Assembly: GCF_002943425.1 (NCBI RefSeq)
Contig: NZ_PTRA01000001.1
Span: 3,410,001-3,474,000 of the forward strand
DNA length: 64,000 bases
Direction of reading: 5' to 3'
Source: Siphonobacter curvatus
Lineage (GTDB): Bacteria > Bacteroidota > Bacteroidia > Cytophagales > Spirosomataceae
The notes under the pieces are model-generated. The model made no database searches. It saw only the letters and a program-made list of their open reading frames with translations, and had not been told where the DNA came from. Below, in pieces: positions 35,803 to 43,966 of this stretch. Both the position numbers and the translations under genes were made by a program. Numbering within the stretch: the stretch's first letter is position 1; every line of letters starts with the position of its first letter.

Positions 35803-36543
35803 ATGAAAATTACACCACTTGATATTCGCAAACAATCGTTCGAACGCGTGTTCCGGGGTTATGACAAAGATGCAGTAGACGCGTTTTTGTCCACGCTTTC
35901 GCAGGAATGGGAACGTCTGATGGACGAAAATCGCCTGTTACACGAACGTATTGAACGTACCGAAAGTGATTTCAGTAAACTGAAAGCCCTTGAAAATACG
36001 CTGTACAAGACCCTTCAGACGGCTCAGACGACTAGTCAGGAAATGGCGGTAAAAGCTCAGGAAGAGTCGCAGAAAAAAGTGGTGGAAGCCCATCAGCAGG
36101 CCGAAGAAGCCCTCAGCAACGCTCGTAAAGAGGCCAATATGCTTTTGATGAATGCCGAAAACAAAGCCCGGTATATCATCGAAGAGGCTGTTAATGAGCT
36201 AAAGGGACTTGAACGCGACATCAAGGCCATCGATAAATACAAACAAACGCTGCTTTCGCAGATTAAAGAATACGCCGGAGAAACACTCGAACGGGCCCAG
36301 CGATTTGAAGAACGCTCGCACCAGATTCCGTTTGAAGAAAAAGCCGCTGAACTGAACAACGTACTCGCGAGTATTCCGGCTACGCAACCCCTGGCCGAAT
36401 TGCCACCGGTAGAGATTCAGGAAGAAATACTACCTACGGTTGCCGAGGTGACAGCCGCTCCGGAACCAACACCGGCAGAAGTTCCTCAGGAACCCGTTCA
36501 GGCGGAACATAAGGAAGAAGGTTCGTTCTTCGATAAAATCTAA
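35803..36543 (+). CDS. DivIVA-domain coiled-coil protein
   Basis: A 246-residue cytoplasmic coiled-coil protein. The N-terminal 35 residues match the DivIVA lipid-binding domain (MKITPLDIRKQSFERVFRGYDKDAVDAFL). Residues 30-165 form a long charged coiled coil, and the last 60 are rich in Glu, Pro and Ala (for example APEPTPAEVPQEPVQ), ending in a short SFFDKI tag. In Gram-positives DivIVA binds curved membrane at poles and septa; the role in Bacteroidota is poorly known. The downstream folB starts 35 bases after the stop, but a terminator-like hairpin lies between. Confidence 0.9.
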   Translation: MKITPLDIRKQSFERVFRGYDKDAVDAFLSTLSQEWERLMDENRLLHERIERTESDFSKLKALENTLYKTLQTAQTTSQEMAVKAQEESQKKVVEAHQQAEEALSNARKEANMLLMNAENKARYIIEEAVNELKGLERDIKAIDKYKQTLLSQIKEYAGETLERAQRFEERSHQIPFEEKAAELNNVLASIPATQPLAELPPVEIQEEILPTVAEVTAAPEPTPAEVPQEPVQAEHKEEGSFFDKI

Positions 36544-36551
36544 CAATGCAC

Positions 36552-36577
36552 GGGAGCGGAAACGCTCCCCTTTTTTT
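36552..36577 (+). terminator. Terminator hairpin directly before the folB start codon
   Basis: GGGAGCG (36552-36558), loop GAAA, and CGCTCCC (36563-36569) are followed by C and seven T. The folB ATG begins at 36579, nine bases after the stem. It should end the DivIVA transcript. Confidence 0.8.
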
Positions 36578-36578
36578 C

Positions 36579-36929
36579 ATGGGAACAATTGCCTTAGAAG
36601 GTCTGGAATTCTTTTCCTACCACGGTTTTTACGAAGAAGAACAAAAAATTGGAAATCGGTACTCCATCGATGTGATCATTACCGTTGACTTTCAGCAGGC
36701 GGCCATTCACGACAAACTGAGTGAGACCGTTAACTACGCCAAGGTATACGAAATTGTATCCGTTGTCATGCGGCATTCACATAAGTTGCTCGAACATATC
36801 GCTTATCAGATCATTCAGGACATCCGTGAAAAGTACCCGCATGTGGAGAAAATCGCGGTTTCGGTTTCCAAGTACAATCCGCCCGTAGGCGGCGTATGCG
36901 AGCGTTCCCGGGTGACGCTGGAAGGCTAA
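36579..36929 (+). CDS. folB: Dihydroneopterin aldolase
   Basis: Cleaves 7,8-dihydroneopterin in folate synthesis; a small cytoplasmic octamer-forming enzyme. In 116 residues the family landmarks are LEFFSYHGFYEEEQKIGNRY (tyrosine and glutamate of the active site), LSETVNYAKVYEIV, and the C-terminal VSVSKYNPPVGG with its lysine. The ATG at 36579 (MGTIALEGLEFF) fits the family. An earlier in-frame ATG at 36546 would put the hairpin inside the gene. Because the hairpin abuts this start, expression may rely on read-through. Confidence 0.93.
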   Translation: MGTIALEGLEFFSYHGFYEEEQKIGNRYSIDVIITVDFQQAAIHDKLSETVNYAKVYEIVSVVMRHSHKLLEHIAYQIIQDIREKYPHVEKIAVSVSKYNPPVGGVCERSRVTLEG

Positions 36930-36981
36930 ACTGGCATGAATTTAGTACAGGTAGTTGTCCATCAACCAAACGATTACACGA

Positions 36982-37185
36982 ATGGATTACAAACTGGTAG
37001 ACCCAAAAGAAGAAGCTTTTCACAACGAATATTTTGAAATCAGCTTTGATGAGCAACGGCACCAAAGCCTGTACTTCACTTCAAATGCTGAAATTCTGGA
37101 AGATGTGGCTGCGGAAATCGTAGCCCGACACGCCGAAAATACGCCCGGCTGGCGAATCATTCCGCACCCGAAAATTCAGCATTAG
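36982..37185 (+). CDS. Small conserved-looking protein of unknown function
   Basis: A 67-residue hydrophilic protein (MDYKLVDPKEEAFHNEYFEI...), acidic in its middle and ending in WRIIPHPKIQH. No signal peptide, membrane helix or known motif is visible. I use the ATG at 36982 rather than a TTG nine codons earlier. It follows folB by 52 bases on the same strand and ends before a good terminator, so it is probably co-transcribed with folB. Confidence 0.6.
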   Translation: MDYKLVDPKEEAFHNEYFEISFDEQRHQSLYFTSNAEILEDVAAEIVARHAENTPGWRIIPHPKIQH

Positions 37186-37215
37186 TAGTTCAGTTCGTCG
37201 ACGCTTTAGTCTTCA

Positions 37216-37246
37216 TGACCCGCAGTTTTGCGGGTTTCTTTTTGTT
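37216..37246 (+). terminator. Terminator after the folB unit
   Basis: ACCCGCA (37218-37224) pairs with TGCGGGT (37229-37235), followed by a T-rich tail TTCTTTTTG. Confidence 0.8.
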
Positions 37247-37279
37247 GAATAGATTTGGTAAAACAAAACCACTATTCCT

Positions 37280-37642
37280 ATGAAAGCTTTACTTTTCGCT
37301 CTAGCCCTTGCGTATGCGGCTGAAGCCAAATCTATTCCCCAAGTTGCTCAAATTCAAACTCTTATTCAAGCCGACAGTACGCAATGGAAAGAATACGCGG
37401 GGAAATATAAGGGCGTTGAGGGGGTATTTGAATCGTTCATTGTTACCATCGAAGACGGAAAATTGATGGCCGAAGCCATTGGTCAGGGCAAGGGAGAACT
37501 GCTCGCTTCTCCGAATGCAGCCGACACCTTTACCGTGCCTGGTTACGAAGCCACCATTGTTTTTGTCCGGGATGCGAATAAAAAAGTAATCAAGTACCAG
37601 ATGTCGGTACAGGGTCAGACTTTCGAAGGAGATAAGCTTTAA
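37280..37642 (+). CDS. Small exported protein, DUF3471-like
   Basis: A 120-residue protein with a short signal peptide (about 1-16, MKALLFALALAYAAEA). The mature part (WKEYAGKYKGVEGVFESFIVTIEDGKLMAEAIGQG) has the look of the small beta-barrel DUF3471 or lipocalin-like domain often attached to the C-terminus of beta-lactamase-type serine hydrolases. Here it stands free. Function unknown; it may bind a small lipid or peptide in the periplasm. The terminator upstream separates it from folB, and it precedes the TrpF-like gene by 130 bases. Confidence 0.65.
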   Translation: MKALLFALALAYAAEAKSIPQVAQIQTLIQADSTQWKEYAGKYKGVEGVFESFIVTIEDGKLMAEAIGQGKGELLASPNAADTFTVPGYEATIVFVRDANKKVIKYQMSVQGQTFEGDKL

Positions 37643-37771
37643 TCTGCTTCCCTTTCAGTAAGTACCGTTTACAGCCAGCCGCTCCGCTGGCTGTTGGCTT
37701 TCGTACCCGGCTTTAGCTGAAAACAGCTAGTTTTGTCAAAAAATAAGACGATACGTCTACTCATTGCACTT

Positions 37772-38356
37772 ATGGCCTTACGTACACTCGTTAAAATTTC
37801 CAATATCACTAACTTATCCGATGCCCGCTATTGTGCGGGGATGTACGTCGAATGGCTGGGGTTTTCCATGGATACCATTGCACTGGAAAAATTCAGCGAA
37901 ATCAGAGGCTGGCTGGCGGGTGTTTCCATTGTGGGTGAAACCGAGGCTACCGATCTTGCTACGATCCAGTCGCTAGTGGAAGCTTACAAACCCGATGTTT
38001 TGCAGATCAGTCATCCCGAACAAGTAGCCGAAGCGAAAACGCTGGGACTTCCCATTATTCTAAAACTCGATCTGGCGGAAGGCTTACCAACCGAACTCGA
38101 CGGAGCCGATTATTACCTGATTGAGCATTCCGATCCGTTTATTCACCTCGATACCGCTACGCTGGGTTATCTCGATCAGTTCGCGTTCAAGTACCCCACC
38201 CTGCTGGGTTTTGGCTTGAATGAAATGAACGTACTCGAAGTACTTGATCAAATTCCCATCAAAGGTATTGCCCTTTTCGGTGGCGAAGAAACCCGCCCCG
38301 GTTACAAAGAATTTGGCGAAATGATGGACATTCTCGAACGTCTCGACGAAGATTGA
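37772..38356 (+). CDS. TrpF-like protein lacking the catalytic cysteine
   Basis: A 194-residue protein with the TIM-barrel pattern of phosphoribosylanthranilate isomerase (TrpF). It opens LRTLVKISNITNLSDARYCAG, where true TrpF has K-I-C-G; the catalytic cysteine is serine here (S10), and the usual S-P-R-x-V and G-G-T-G motifs are missing. The C-terminal LFGGEETRPGYKEF still mirrors the TrpF phosphate-binding end. No other trp gene is near. It is probably a non-isomerase paralogue, perhaps binding a phosphorylated metabolite. The ATG at 37772 is chosen over a TTG 13 codons upstream. Confidence 0.78.
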   Translation: MALRTLVKISNITNLSDARYCAGMYVEWLGFSMDTIALEKFSEIRGWLAGVSIVGETEATDLATIQSLVEAYKPDVLQISHPEQVAEAKTLGLPIILKLDLAEGLPTELDGADYYLIEHSDPFIHLDTATLGYLDQFAFKYPTLLGFGLNEMNVLEVLDQIPIKGIALFGGEETRPGYKEFGEMMDILERLDED

Positions 38357-38363
38357 GATTGTT

Positions 38364-38399
38364 CTGCTTCCCGAAGGCGTACCTTCGGGAAGCTTTTTT
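38364..38399. terminator. Symmetrical terminator between TrpF-like and SpmAB genes
   Basis: GCTTCCCGAAGG (38366-38377) pairs with CCTTCGGGAAGC (38382-38393) and is followed by six T. Confidence 0.9.
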
Positions 38400-39635
38400 C
38401 TAGCCAAAGAACAGGTATCCCACCGCAATCGCAGCCACAATCCCGGCCAGATCGGCTACCAGTCCGGCCCAGAGCGTATAGCGGGTATTCTTCACATTTA
38501 CCGAGCCGAAATACAGGGCAATCACGTACAGAATAGTATCGGCCGACCCCTGGAAAATACAGGCCAGTCGCCCAACGAACGAATCCGCTCCGAAGGTTTT
38601 CATCGTATCAATCATCATCGCCCGCGAACCACTCCCGCTTAAGGGGTGCATCAGAGCCGTGGGCAGGGCATCCACCCATTCCGTGCGGATGGGCAGGAAG
38701 CTGAACCCCCAGCGAAAACCATCCACTACGTACCCCAAGGCTCCGGAATTTCGCAGGACACCAATGGCCACCAGCATGCCCACCAGGTACGGAATGATAC
38801 GTACGGAGGTTTCAAAGCCCCCTTTGGCTCCTTCAATGAAGCTGGAAAATACGTCTACTTTTTTACGAAAAGCGATTCCCAGAAAAGACAACACAAAGCC
38901 AAATAGCACCACGTTACTGAATACTTTGGAGAACGTTTCAATGCCCTCTTTCGATAAGGTTGTCAGGTAGGCCAGCAGGGCCACAATTGCCAGCGTCAGG
39001 CCGCCCAGCCAGGTCAGAATGGTACGATCCAGCAGATTAATTTTCTGACGGAACGCCACAAACAGTAATCCCACCAGTGTAGCGACGTAGGTGGCAATGA
39101 GACAGGGAATGAAAATGTCCGAGGCATCGGCGGCTCCGTACACGGCCCGCTGGGCCATTACGCTCAGGGGGATCAGCACCGGACCCGCCGAGTGCAGGGT
39201 CATGAACATGATCTGAGCGTTGGTCGCGACCTCTTTATTCGGATTCAGCTCCTGCAAACTCTGCATGGCTTTTAGGCCAAAGGGCGTCGCCGCATTATCC
39301 AGTCCGAGCATATTGGCCGAAAAGTTCATGATCATTTGTCCGTGAGCCGGATGATCCTTAGGTACTTCGGGAAAGAGTTTATTGAAAAACGGTCCAATGC
39401 GTCGGGCGAGAAAGCCTATCACGCCTGCCTCTTCGCCTACTTTCAAAATCCCCAGAAAGAAGGTCATGACGCCCGCCAGCGGTAAGGCAATTTTCATGAC
39501 GGCCACTTCCGCCGACTCGAACATGCCATCGACCAGAAGCTTAAAAATTTCAGTATCGCCGAAGAAGATTAACTTGAAGAGGGCCACCACAAACGCCACT
39601 AGGAAAAAGCCAATCCAGAGGTAATTAAGAGCCAT
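38400..39635 (-). CDS. Nucleoside-recognition protein, SpmA-SpmB fusion
   Basis: A 411-residue membrane protein with about ten helices. The first half matches spore-maturation protein A (IMNFSANMLGLDNAATPFGLKAM) and the second half SpmB (MHPLSGSGSRAMMIDTMKTFGADSF); both carry the nucleoside-recognition (Gate) domain. In Bacillus the two are separate proteins; the fused form is usual in Bacteroidota, where no spores form and the role is unknown. The ATG at 39635 (MALNYLWIG) is preferred; an upstream in-frame start would add 32 residues that are not membrane-like. Confidence 0.9.
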   Translation of the reverse strand: MALNYLWIGFFLVAFVVALFKLIFFGDTEIFKLLVDGMFESAEVAVMKIALPLAGVMTFFLGILKVGEEAGVIGFLARRIGPFFNKLFPEVPKDHPAHGQMIMNFSANMLGLDNAATPFGLKAMQSLQELNPNKEVATNAQIMFMTLHSAGPVLIPLSVMAQRAVYGAADASDIFIPCLIATYVATLVGLLFVAFRQKINLLDRTILTWLGGLTLAIVALLAYLTTLSKEGIETFSKVFSNVVLFGFVLSFLGIAFRKKVDVFSSFIEGAKGGFETSVRIIPYLVGMLVAIGVLRNSGALGYVVDGFRWGFSFLPIRTEWVDALPTALMHPLSGSGSRAMMIDTMKTFGADSFVGRLACIFQGSADTILYVIALYFGSVNVKNTRYTLWAGLVADLAGIVAAIAVGYLFFG

Positions 39636-39768
39636 GAGGGAAGTAATGCAGAAACAGTTGAGCCCTGAATTTCGCTCAAAATGGCTAAAAATGGTACCTT
39701 CCCGGAAAAAGAAAAACAAAAAGGTCGGCAATTGGGTATACCTTCACGTGTATTCCCATTAGGATTGT

Positions 39769-40455
39769 ATGATTGTACTAAAGTCTTTTGCCCTTTCGCT
39801 GACCCTGCTTTTCTGTGCTTCGTATACAGATCGCCCGGCTGCCTGTGACGATGAAATAAGTCTCGAAAAAGCGGGCCTGGTGGATGTGAAGCAGGTCGAT
39901 CCCAGTTTGTTAGTGGATCTGAAGTATTCGACCACCGATAATTTCGTTCACAAAGACGTGTACGGCTGCATTACGCGGTGTTTCCTCCAGAAAGAAACCG
40001 CTGAAAAACTCAAAAAAGCCCACGAGTATCTAAAAAAGCACCATCCCGAACTACGCTTGTTGGTCTACGACGGAGTTCGTTCCCGGAAGGTGCAGTGGAA
40101 ACTCTGGGAAGCCCTGCCGCAATATTCGCCCAAATATCGCACCAATTACGTCGCTCACCCGACGCGTGGTTCCATTCACAACTACGGCTGTGCGGTGGAT
40201 CTGACGGTAGCTACCGCCGATGGGAAGGCTCTCGACATGGGTACGCCATTCGATTTCTTCGGCAGTGAGGCCTATCCTCGCAAAGAAGCCGAAATGCTAC
40301 AGCAGGGTAAGATTACCAAAACGCACGTGGCGAACCGGGAGATTCTACGGCAGGCCATGACCGCCGGCGGCTTCATGGGGATCACCAGCGAGTGGTGGCA
40401 CTTCAACGCGATGAGTCTGGCCCAGGCCAAAGCCAAATACACGATTGTAGAGTAA
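39769..40455 (+). CDS. D-Ala-D-Ala dipeptidase, VanX-like M15 peptidase
   Basis: A 228-residue exported zinc peptidase. After a hydrophobic N-terminus (about 1-18) the M15D landmarks appear: YDGVRSRKVQ (arginine that holds the substrate), GSIHNYGCAVDLTV (zinc histidine and aspartate) and SEWWHFN (catalytic glutamate and zinc histidine). Such enzymes split D-Ala-D-Ala dipeptides from cell-wall turnover; in VanX they give glycopeptide resistance, but no vanH/vanA is here, so peptide recycling is the likelier role. It is divergent from the SpmAB gene and stands just before the tRNA-Val pair. Confidence 0.9.
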   Translation: MIVLKSFALSLTLLFCASYTDRPAACDDEISLEKAGLVDVKQVDPSLLVDLKYSTTDNFVHKDVYGCITRCFLQKETAEKLKKAHEYLKKHHPELRLLVYDGVRSRKVQWKLWEALPQYSPKYRTNYVAHPTRGSIHNYGCAVDLTVATADGKALDMGTPFDFFGSEAYPRKEAEMLQQGKITKTHVANREILRQAMTAGGFMGITSEWWHFNAMSLAQAKAKYTIVE

Positions 40456-40516
40456 AATTTTTGCTTCTGATTTTCAGATAAGTATACATTTTTTTAAACT
40501 TTTTTTGGGCAGATAG

Positions 40517-40548
40517 TTGCGTAAGGCCGTTTTCATTCCGTATGTTTG
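40517..40548 (+). promoter_or_regulatory. Promoter of the tRNA-Val pair
   Basis: TTG at 40517-40519 and TATGTTTG at 40541-40548 (spacing 21) match both halves of the Bacteroidota primary promoter, TTG-N19-21-TAnnTTTG, 36 bases before the first tRNA. Confidence 0.8.
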
Positions 40549-40583
40549 CAGCCCCAAACGACAGGGAAACAGAAATAAAAAAA

Positions 40584-40658
40584 GGGTGATTAGCTCAGCT
40601 GGTTCAGAGCATCTGCCTTACAAGCAGAGGGTCGGGGGTTCGAATCCCTCATCACCCA
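40584..40658 (+). tRNA. tRNA-Val (anticodon UAC), first copy
   Basis: A 75-base tRNA with acceptor GGGTGAT/ATCACCC, anticodon stem TCTGC/GCAGA and loop CTTACAA, so the anticodon is UAC and the amino acid valine. T-loop TTCGAAT is standard. The CCA end is not encoded (discriminator A then CT). The sequence closely follows the E. coli valine UAC tRNA. Confidence 0.97.
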
Positions 40659-40682
40659 CTCCTTTTTTATTTCGCCTTATTC

Positions 40683-40757
40683 GGGTGATTAGCTCAGCTG
40701 GTTCAGAGCATCTGCCTTACAAGCAGAGGGTCGGGGGTTCGAATCCCTCATCACCCA
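40683..40757 (+). tRNA. tRNA-Val (anticodon UAC), second identical copy
   Basis: Identical to the first copy over all 75 bases and separated by 24 bases, so both are probably cut from one transcript. The shared promoter lies before copy one, and a terminator follows copy two. Confidence 0.97.
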
Positions 40758-40762
40758 CCCTT

Positions 40763-40797
40763 TTAAAGCCTCGTTTTTCAGCGAGGCTTTTTTGTTG
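40763..40797 (+). terminator. Terminator of the tRNA-Val transcript
   Basis: AAAGCCTCG (40765-40773) pairs with CGAGGCTTT (40782-40790), followed by TTTGTTG. It also lies at the end of the converging glycosyltransferase gene. Confidence 0.88.
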
Positions 40798-41679
40798 TTA
40801 GAGCATACACCAGCAGCCTTCTACTTCAGCTTCCGTATAGGCTTCGTATTTTTCCGGATGCAGGGTTTTCAGTAAGGCCGCCCGACTCGACGTTCCGTGC
40901 AACAGCGTATGCACTTTTGCTTTCCAATGCGTCGTGAAATCCCGCAAGGCCAAGTCTTCCTCCCGAAGCATACCGTACAGCAACGCTAGTCGCGGAGCGT
41001 ACTGCTCGTAGATGTGAAGAATTTCCTGCTGCCGGGCCGAACCGCCGGTACCCGTTTTATGCGACTCATGGAGCCGGTATACGGACAAACAATCGTCCAC
41101 GTATTGAAACTTCAGTTTTTGCTGCTCGGCCCGCAGAAACCATTCCCAGTCAAAGGCAAAGTGTAGATCTTCCCGCAAGGGGCCCGTTTGCCCCCAGGCC
41201 CGTCGCGTCCAGAAGGTCGAGGGTTGAATGATGTAGTCTTCATTGACCAGCGATACCCGCTGCATTTTCTCAGCCACGTCACTCCGAAGCGATTCTGTCT
41301 CGCTTTGTTTTTCCTGAAGATGCCAGCAATTGCCAAATACCAGGTCCGCTTCCTGCAAAATGGGATGGATCTGAGCCAAAGTACCGGGCATGTACAGATC
41401 GTCGCTGTTGAGCCAGCCCAGAATGGCTCCCGTACTACGGGCAAAGCCTTTGTTGATGGCGTGACTTTGTCCGCGATCGGGCGTACTTTCCCAAAACGAT
41501 AGGTATTTACTGTAGCGACGGATAATCTCCACGCTTTCATCCGTACTGCCGCCGTCGATAATCAGATATTCCAGCTTAGGATACTGCTGGTCGAGTACGG
41601 AAACGATGGTTTCTTCAATGAATGCTCCCTGGTTATACGAAGGAGTAACGATGGTGATTGTAGGGAAGAAGGCGGTCAT
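40798..41679 (-). CDS. Family 2 glycosyltransferase
   Basis: A 293-residue sugar transferase with a GT-A fold. The nucleotide-binding opening reads ITIVTPSYNQGAFIEETIVSVLDQ, followed by YLIIDGGSTDES and the metal-binding LNSDDLYMPG in place of the classic DxD. After the active site, HFAFDWEWFLRAEQ is typical of the family. There is no membrane helix, so it works on the cytoplasmic side, probably in exopolysaccharide or O-antigen assembly. It directly follows another GT2 gene on the same strand (12 bases), so both form an operon. Confidence 0.92.
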   Translation of the reverse strand: MTAFFPTITIVTPSYNQGAFIEETIVSVLDQQYPKLEYLIIDGGSTDESVEIIRRYSKYLSFWESTPDRGQSHAINKGFARSTGAILGWLNSDDLYMPGTLAQIHPILQEADLVFGNCWHLQEKQSETESLRSDVAEKMQRVSLVNEDYIIQPSTFWTRRAWGQTGPLREDLHFAFDWEWFLRAEQQKLKFQYVDDCLSVYRLHESHKTGTGGSARQQEILHIYEQYAPRLALLYGMLREEDLALRDFTTHWKAKVHTLLHGTSSRAALLKTLHPEKYEAYTEAEVEGCWCML

Positions 41680-41691
41680 GAACCTGTTGAT

Positions 41692-42636
41692 TTACTTAGT
41701 TCGAGTCATTCGAAACGCCCGGACGAGGGCCACTAGTATGCCCCAATGAAAGGTTCGTTGCAGCCGTCGGGCGACGGGCAGTACATAGCTATGCGGAATG
41801 CCCCGGTAGTGATCCCGCATGACGCGTTTGAGATTTCGCCAGGCTTCTTCCATGATCTGCTCGCGGGAAAGGCCGTAGCGATTGGCGTCCGCTTCGTTGA
41901 AGTACCGGGTAATCCATTCGATAAAATCCAGGTGCCCAAAAATGATTTCTTTTGCCTGATGATGGGCCGTAGAAGAAATGCTGGAACCACTGTACCGCCA
42001 GCGGATTTTCGGTCCGGGCATACTGTATAATCCTTTCGGATGAGTGAAATGAATGGCCGTTGCCCAGTCCGAAGCCTGGGCGTAAGGAAAATCGACGTAA
42101 CCACCCAAGGCTTTGTACGTAGCACGACGCACGATTTGATCGGGCATGACGTTACCCCGTTCGTCCCGCAAAATGTGCCAGGCCAGCTGCATGGCGTTTT
42201 CGACAACCGGGCTGTTTTCATGTTCCCGAATGATCTGATTCTGGTCATTAATTACCCGGGAATTGAAACGGTAAATGTCGTATTGTTCCTGCGTTTGTAG
42301 TAAACTTTGGTAGAACACGTCCACGCAGTCCTTCTCCATCAGATCGTCATCCGCGAAAAGCCAGATCCATTCTTCCTGCTGTATCAGCTCTACGCAGCGT
42401 TTCCAGTGCTGTACCAACTGTTTTGCTCCCAGATTTTCCGGGAAACGATGGTACACCAGTTTCAGTTGAGTCGCGTAGGTATCACAAATAGATTTCAGGT
42501 CGTGCGGACTGCCATCATCGCCTACGTACAGGGTAAAATTCTGGTTGGTCTGAGCCGCGATACTCGCCAGCGTTTCAGCCAGGTATAACGCTTTGTAGGC
42601 GGGAATGACGATTGCTAAAGAAGATTGAAGCGACAC
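41692..42636 (-). CDS. Family 2 glycosyltransferase
   Basis: A 314-residue GT-A enzyme: SLAIVIPAYKALYLAETLASIAAQ at the start, LYVGDDGSPHD for nucleotide binding and FADDDLMEKDCV as the metal motif. A further YAQASDWATAIHF stretch fits the acceptor part. It is soluble and cytoplasmic. It lies 12 bases before the GT2 gene at 40798 in the same operon, so the two likely act in turn on one glycan. The acceptor and sugar are unknown. Confidence 0.92.
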   Translation of the reverse strand: MSLQSSLAIVIPAYKALYLAETLASIAAQTNQNFTLYVGDDGSPHDLKSICDTYATQLKLVYHRFPENLGAKQLVQHWKRCVELIQQEEWIWLFADDDLMEKDCVDVFYQSLLQTQEQYDIYRFNSRVINDQNQIIREHENSPVVENAMQLAWHILRDERGNVMPDQIVRRATYKALGGYVDFPYAQASDWATAIHFTHPKGLYSMPGPKIRWRYSGSSISSTAHHQAKEIIFGHLDFIEWITRYFNEADANRYGLSREQIMEEAWRNLKRVMRDHYRGIPHSYVLPVARRLQRTFHWGILVALVRAFRMTRTK

Positions 42637-42681
42637 AGCGGTAGATTGACGGCCTCAAAGTAACGCAATTCGACGCCGAAA

Positions 42682-43755
42682 TCATACCTCCACGGAATCA
42701 TCCTTCAGCGTATCCTGAATGTAGAGCATCTTCACCAGTACCAATACTACAGCCATAATGGGTGTAGCCAGGATCATGCCTAGGATCCCTGAGAAAACAC
42801 CCACGATCAACTGAGCGATCAGTACCAGAGCGGGTGGGATGTTAATCATCCTCTTTTGTACCAGTGGCGTCAGCAAACTACTTTCAATGGCCTGAACACC
42901 TACGTACAAAAGCACTACGTAAAAGGCCTGCTCCGGACTATCCATTAGAGCAAAAAGTACGGCTGGCACCAGTGCCATGATCGGTCCGATGTTCGGAATA
43001 AAAGCCGTTATGGCTGCAAACAGACCCAAAGCTCCCGCCAGCGGCACGCCCATAATCCATAAACCCAGAAAGGTTAAAATTCCCACAAAGGTCATCGAGA
43101 TCAACTGCCCCATTAGCCAGTGAACCAGCGTGTCGGCTACTTTATTGAGTACTTCACTGGCTCGTTTCCGAGATTTCTGGGGGATCAGTAATACAATGCC
43201 CTTATGATAGAGCCGGGGTTGTACCGCAATGAAAATACCCAGGAAAATGATAACGTACAGGTCGGCAATAGTACCAAAGGTGGACGAGAGAACGCCTGAA
43301 GCCTGCGACATCCATTTTTCCCGACGCTGCATGAGTTCATCGGTCGTCGGAATACTGGATAAAATTTGCTTCCCTATTTTATTCCGGGAAACTTGTTTCT
43401 GAAAGTTGGCAATGGCTTCGGGAGCATCTTCTTTCAGGGTACTCACCTGATCGCCTATGGCCGAGGATAAAATCCAAAAGATACCAACGATGGCACCCAG
43501 TACCGTCAAGGAAACGAGTACCATACAAATGCCCTCTTTCCAGTTGGTTTTTTTGCTGAACCAGCGGGCGGCTGCCCGGAGCGGCAGAGCCACCAGCAAG
43601 GAAGCGATAATCAGCAATAAAATATCAAAGCTAAATCCAAGCAACAGCGTGCCCAGAACAAAGATGAGCGTGATGCCCACAGCAATGCATACGCGTTGGA
43701 TAAAGGTGTATTCAGGCTGTTGTACAGCCGTGTTAGAAGTGGTTGTAGGTTGCAT
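42682..43755 (-). CDS. AI-2E family transporter
   Basis: A 357-residue inner-membrane protein with about eight helices and a membrane-dipping cytoplasmic stretch (about 110-160). The family shape is clear: paired helices at the N-terminus, a loop with KTNWKEGICMVLVSL, and a C-terminal set with MGVPLAGALGLFAAITAFIPNIGPIMALVPA. Members have been linked to export of autoinducer-2, indole or Na+/H+ exchange, so the substrate is open. It ends 45 bases before the glycosyltransferase pair and may be read with it, though the functions do not obviously match. Confidence 0.9.
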   Translation of the reverse strand: MQPTTTSNTAVQQPEYTFIQRVCIAVGITLIFVLGTLLLGFSFDILLLIIASLLVALPLRAAARWFSKKTNWKEGICMVLVSLTVLGAIVGIFWILSSAIGDQVSTLKEDAPEAIANFQKQVSRNKIGKQILSSIPTTDELMQRREKWMSQASGVLSSTFGTIADLYVIIFLGIFIAVQPRLYHKGIVLLIPQKSRKRASEVLNKVADTLVHWLMGQLISMTFVGILTFLGLWIMGVPLAGALGLFAAITAFIPNIGPIMALVPAVLFALMDSPEQAFYVVLLYVGVQAIESSLLTPLVQKRMINIPPALVLIAQLIVGVFSGILGMILATPIMAVVLVLVKMLYIQDTLKDDSVEV

Positions 43756-43966
43756 ACGTACTTTTTTCAGGAAAGTTTCGGGACAAAAGCCAGTGGGACA
43801 TCCGATAAGCGGGCCTTTATGCTTTGAATTTTCAAAAAAAATGTTCCTTCCCGCTCCGCTGCTTCAAAAGACGGGACAGTCCGAAAAGCTTCTGATGCTA
43901 GTCCTTCCTCCTTTCATGGGCAGGATTTTTTAGTACCATCAAAGCTTTAATCAGCCCTGTACCTCC

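Noticed and set aside
40584-40757. The repeated tRNA as an integration site (direct repeats of a mobile element)
   Set aside because: The repeats are two full tRNA genes with only 24 bases between them; no integrase or cargo is present.
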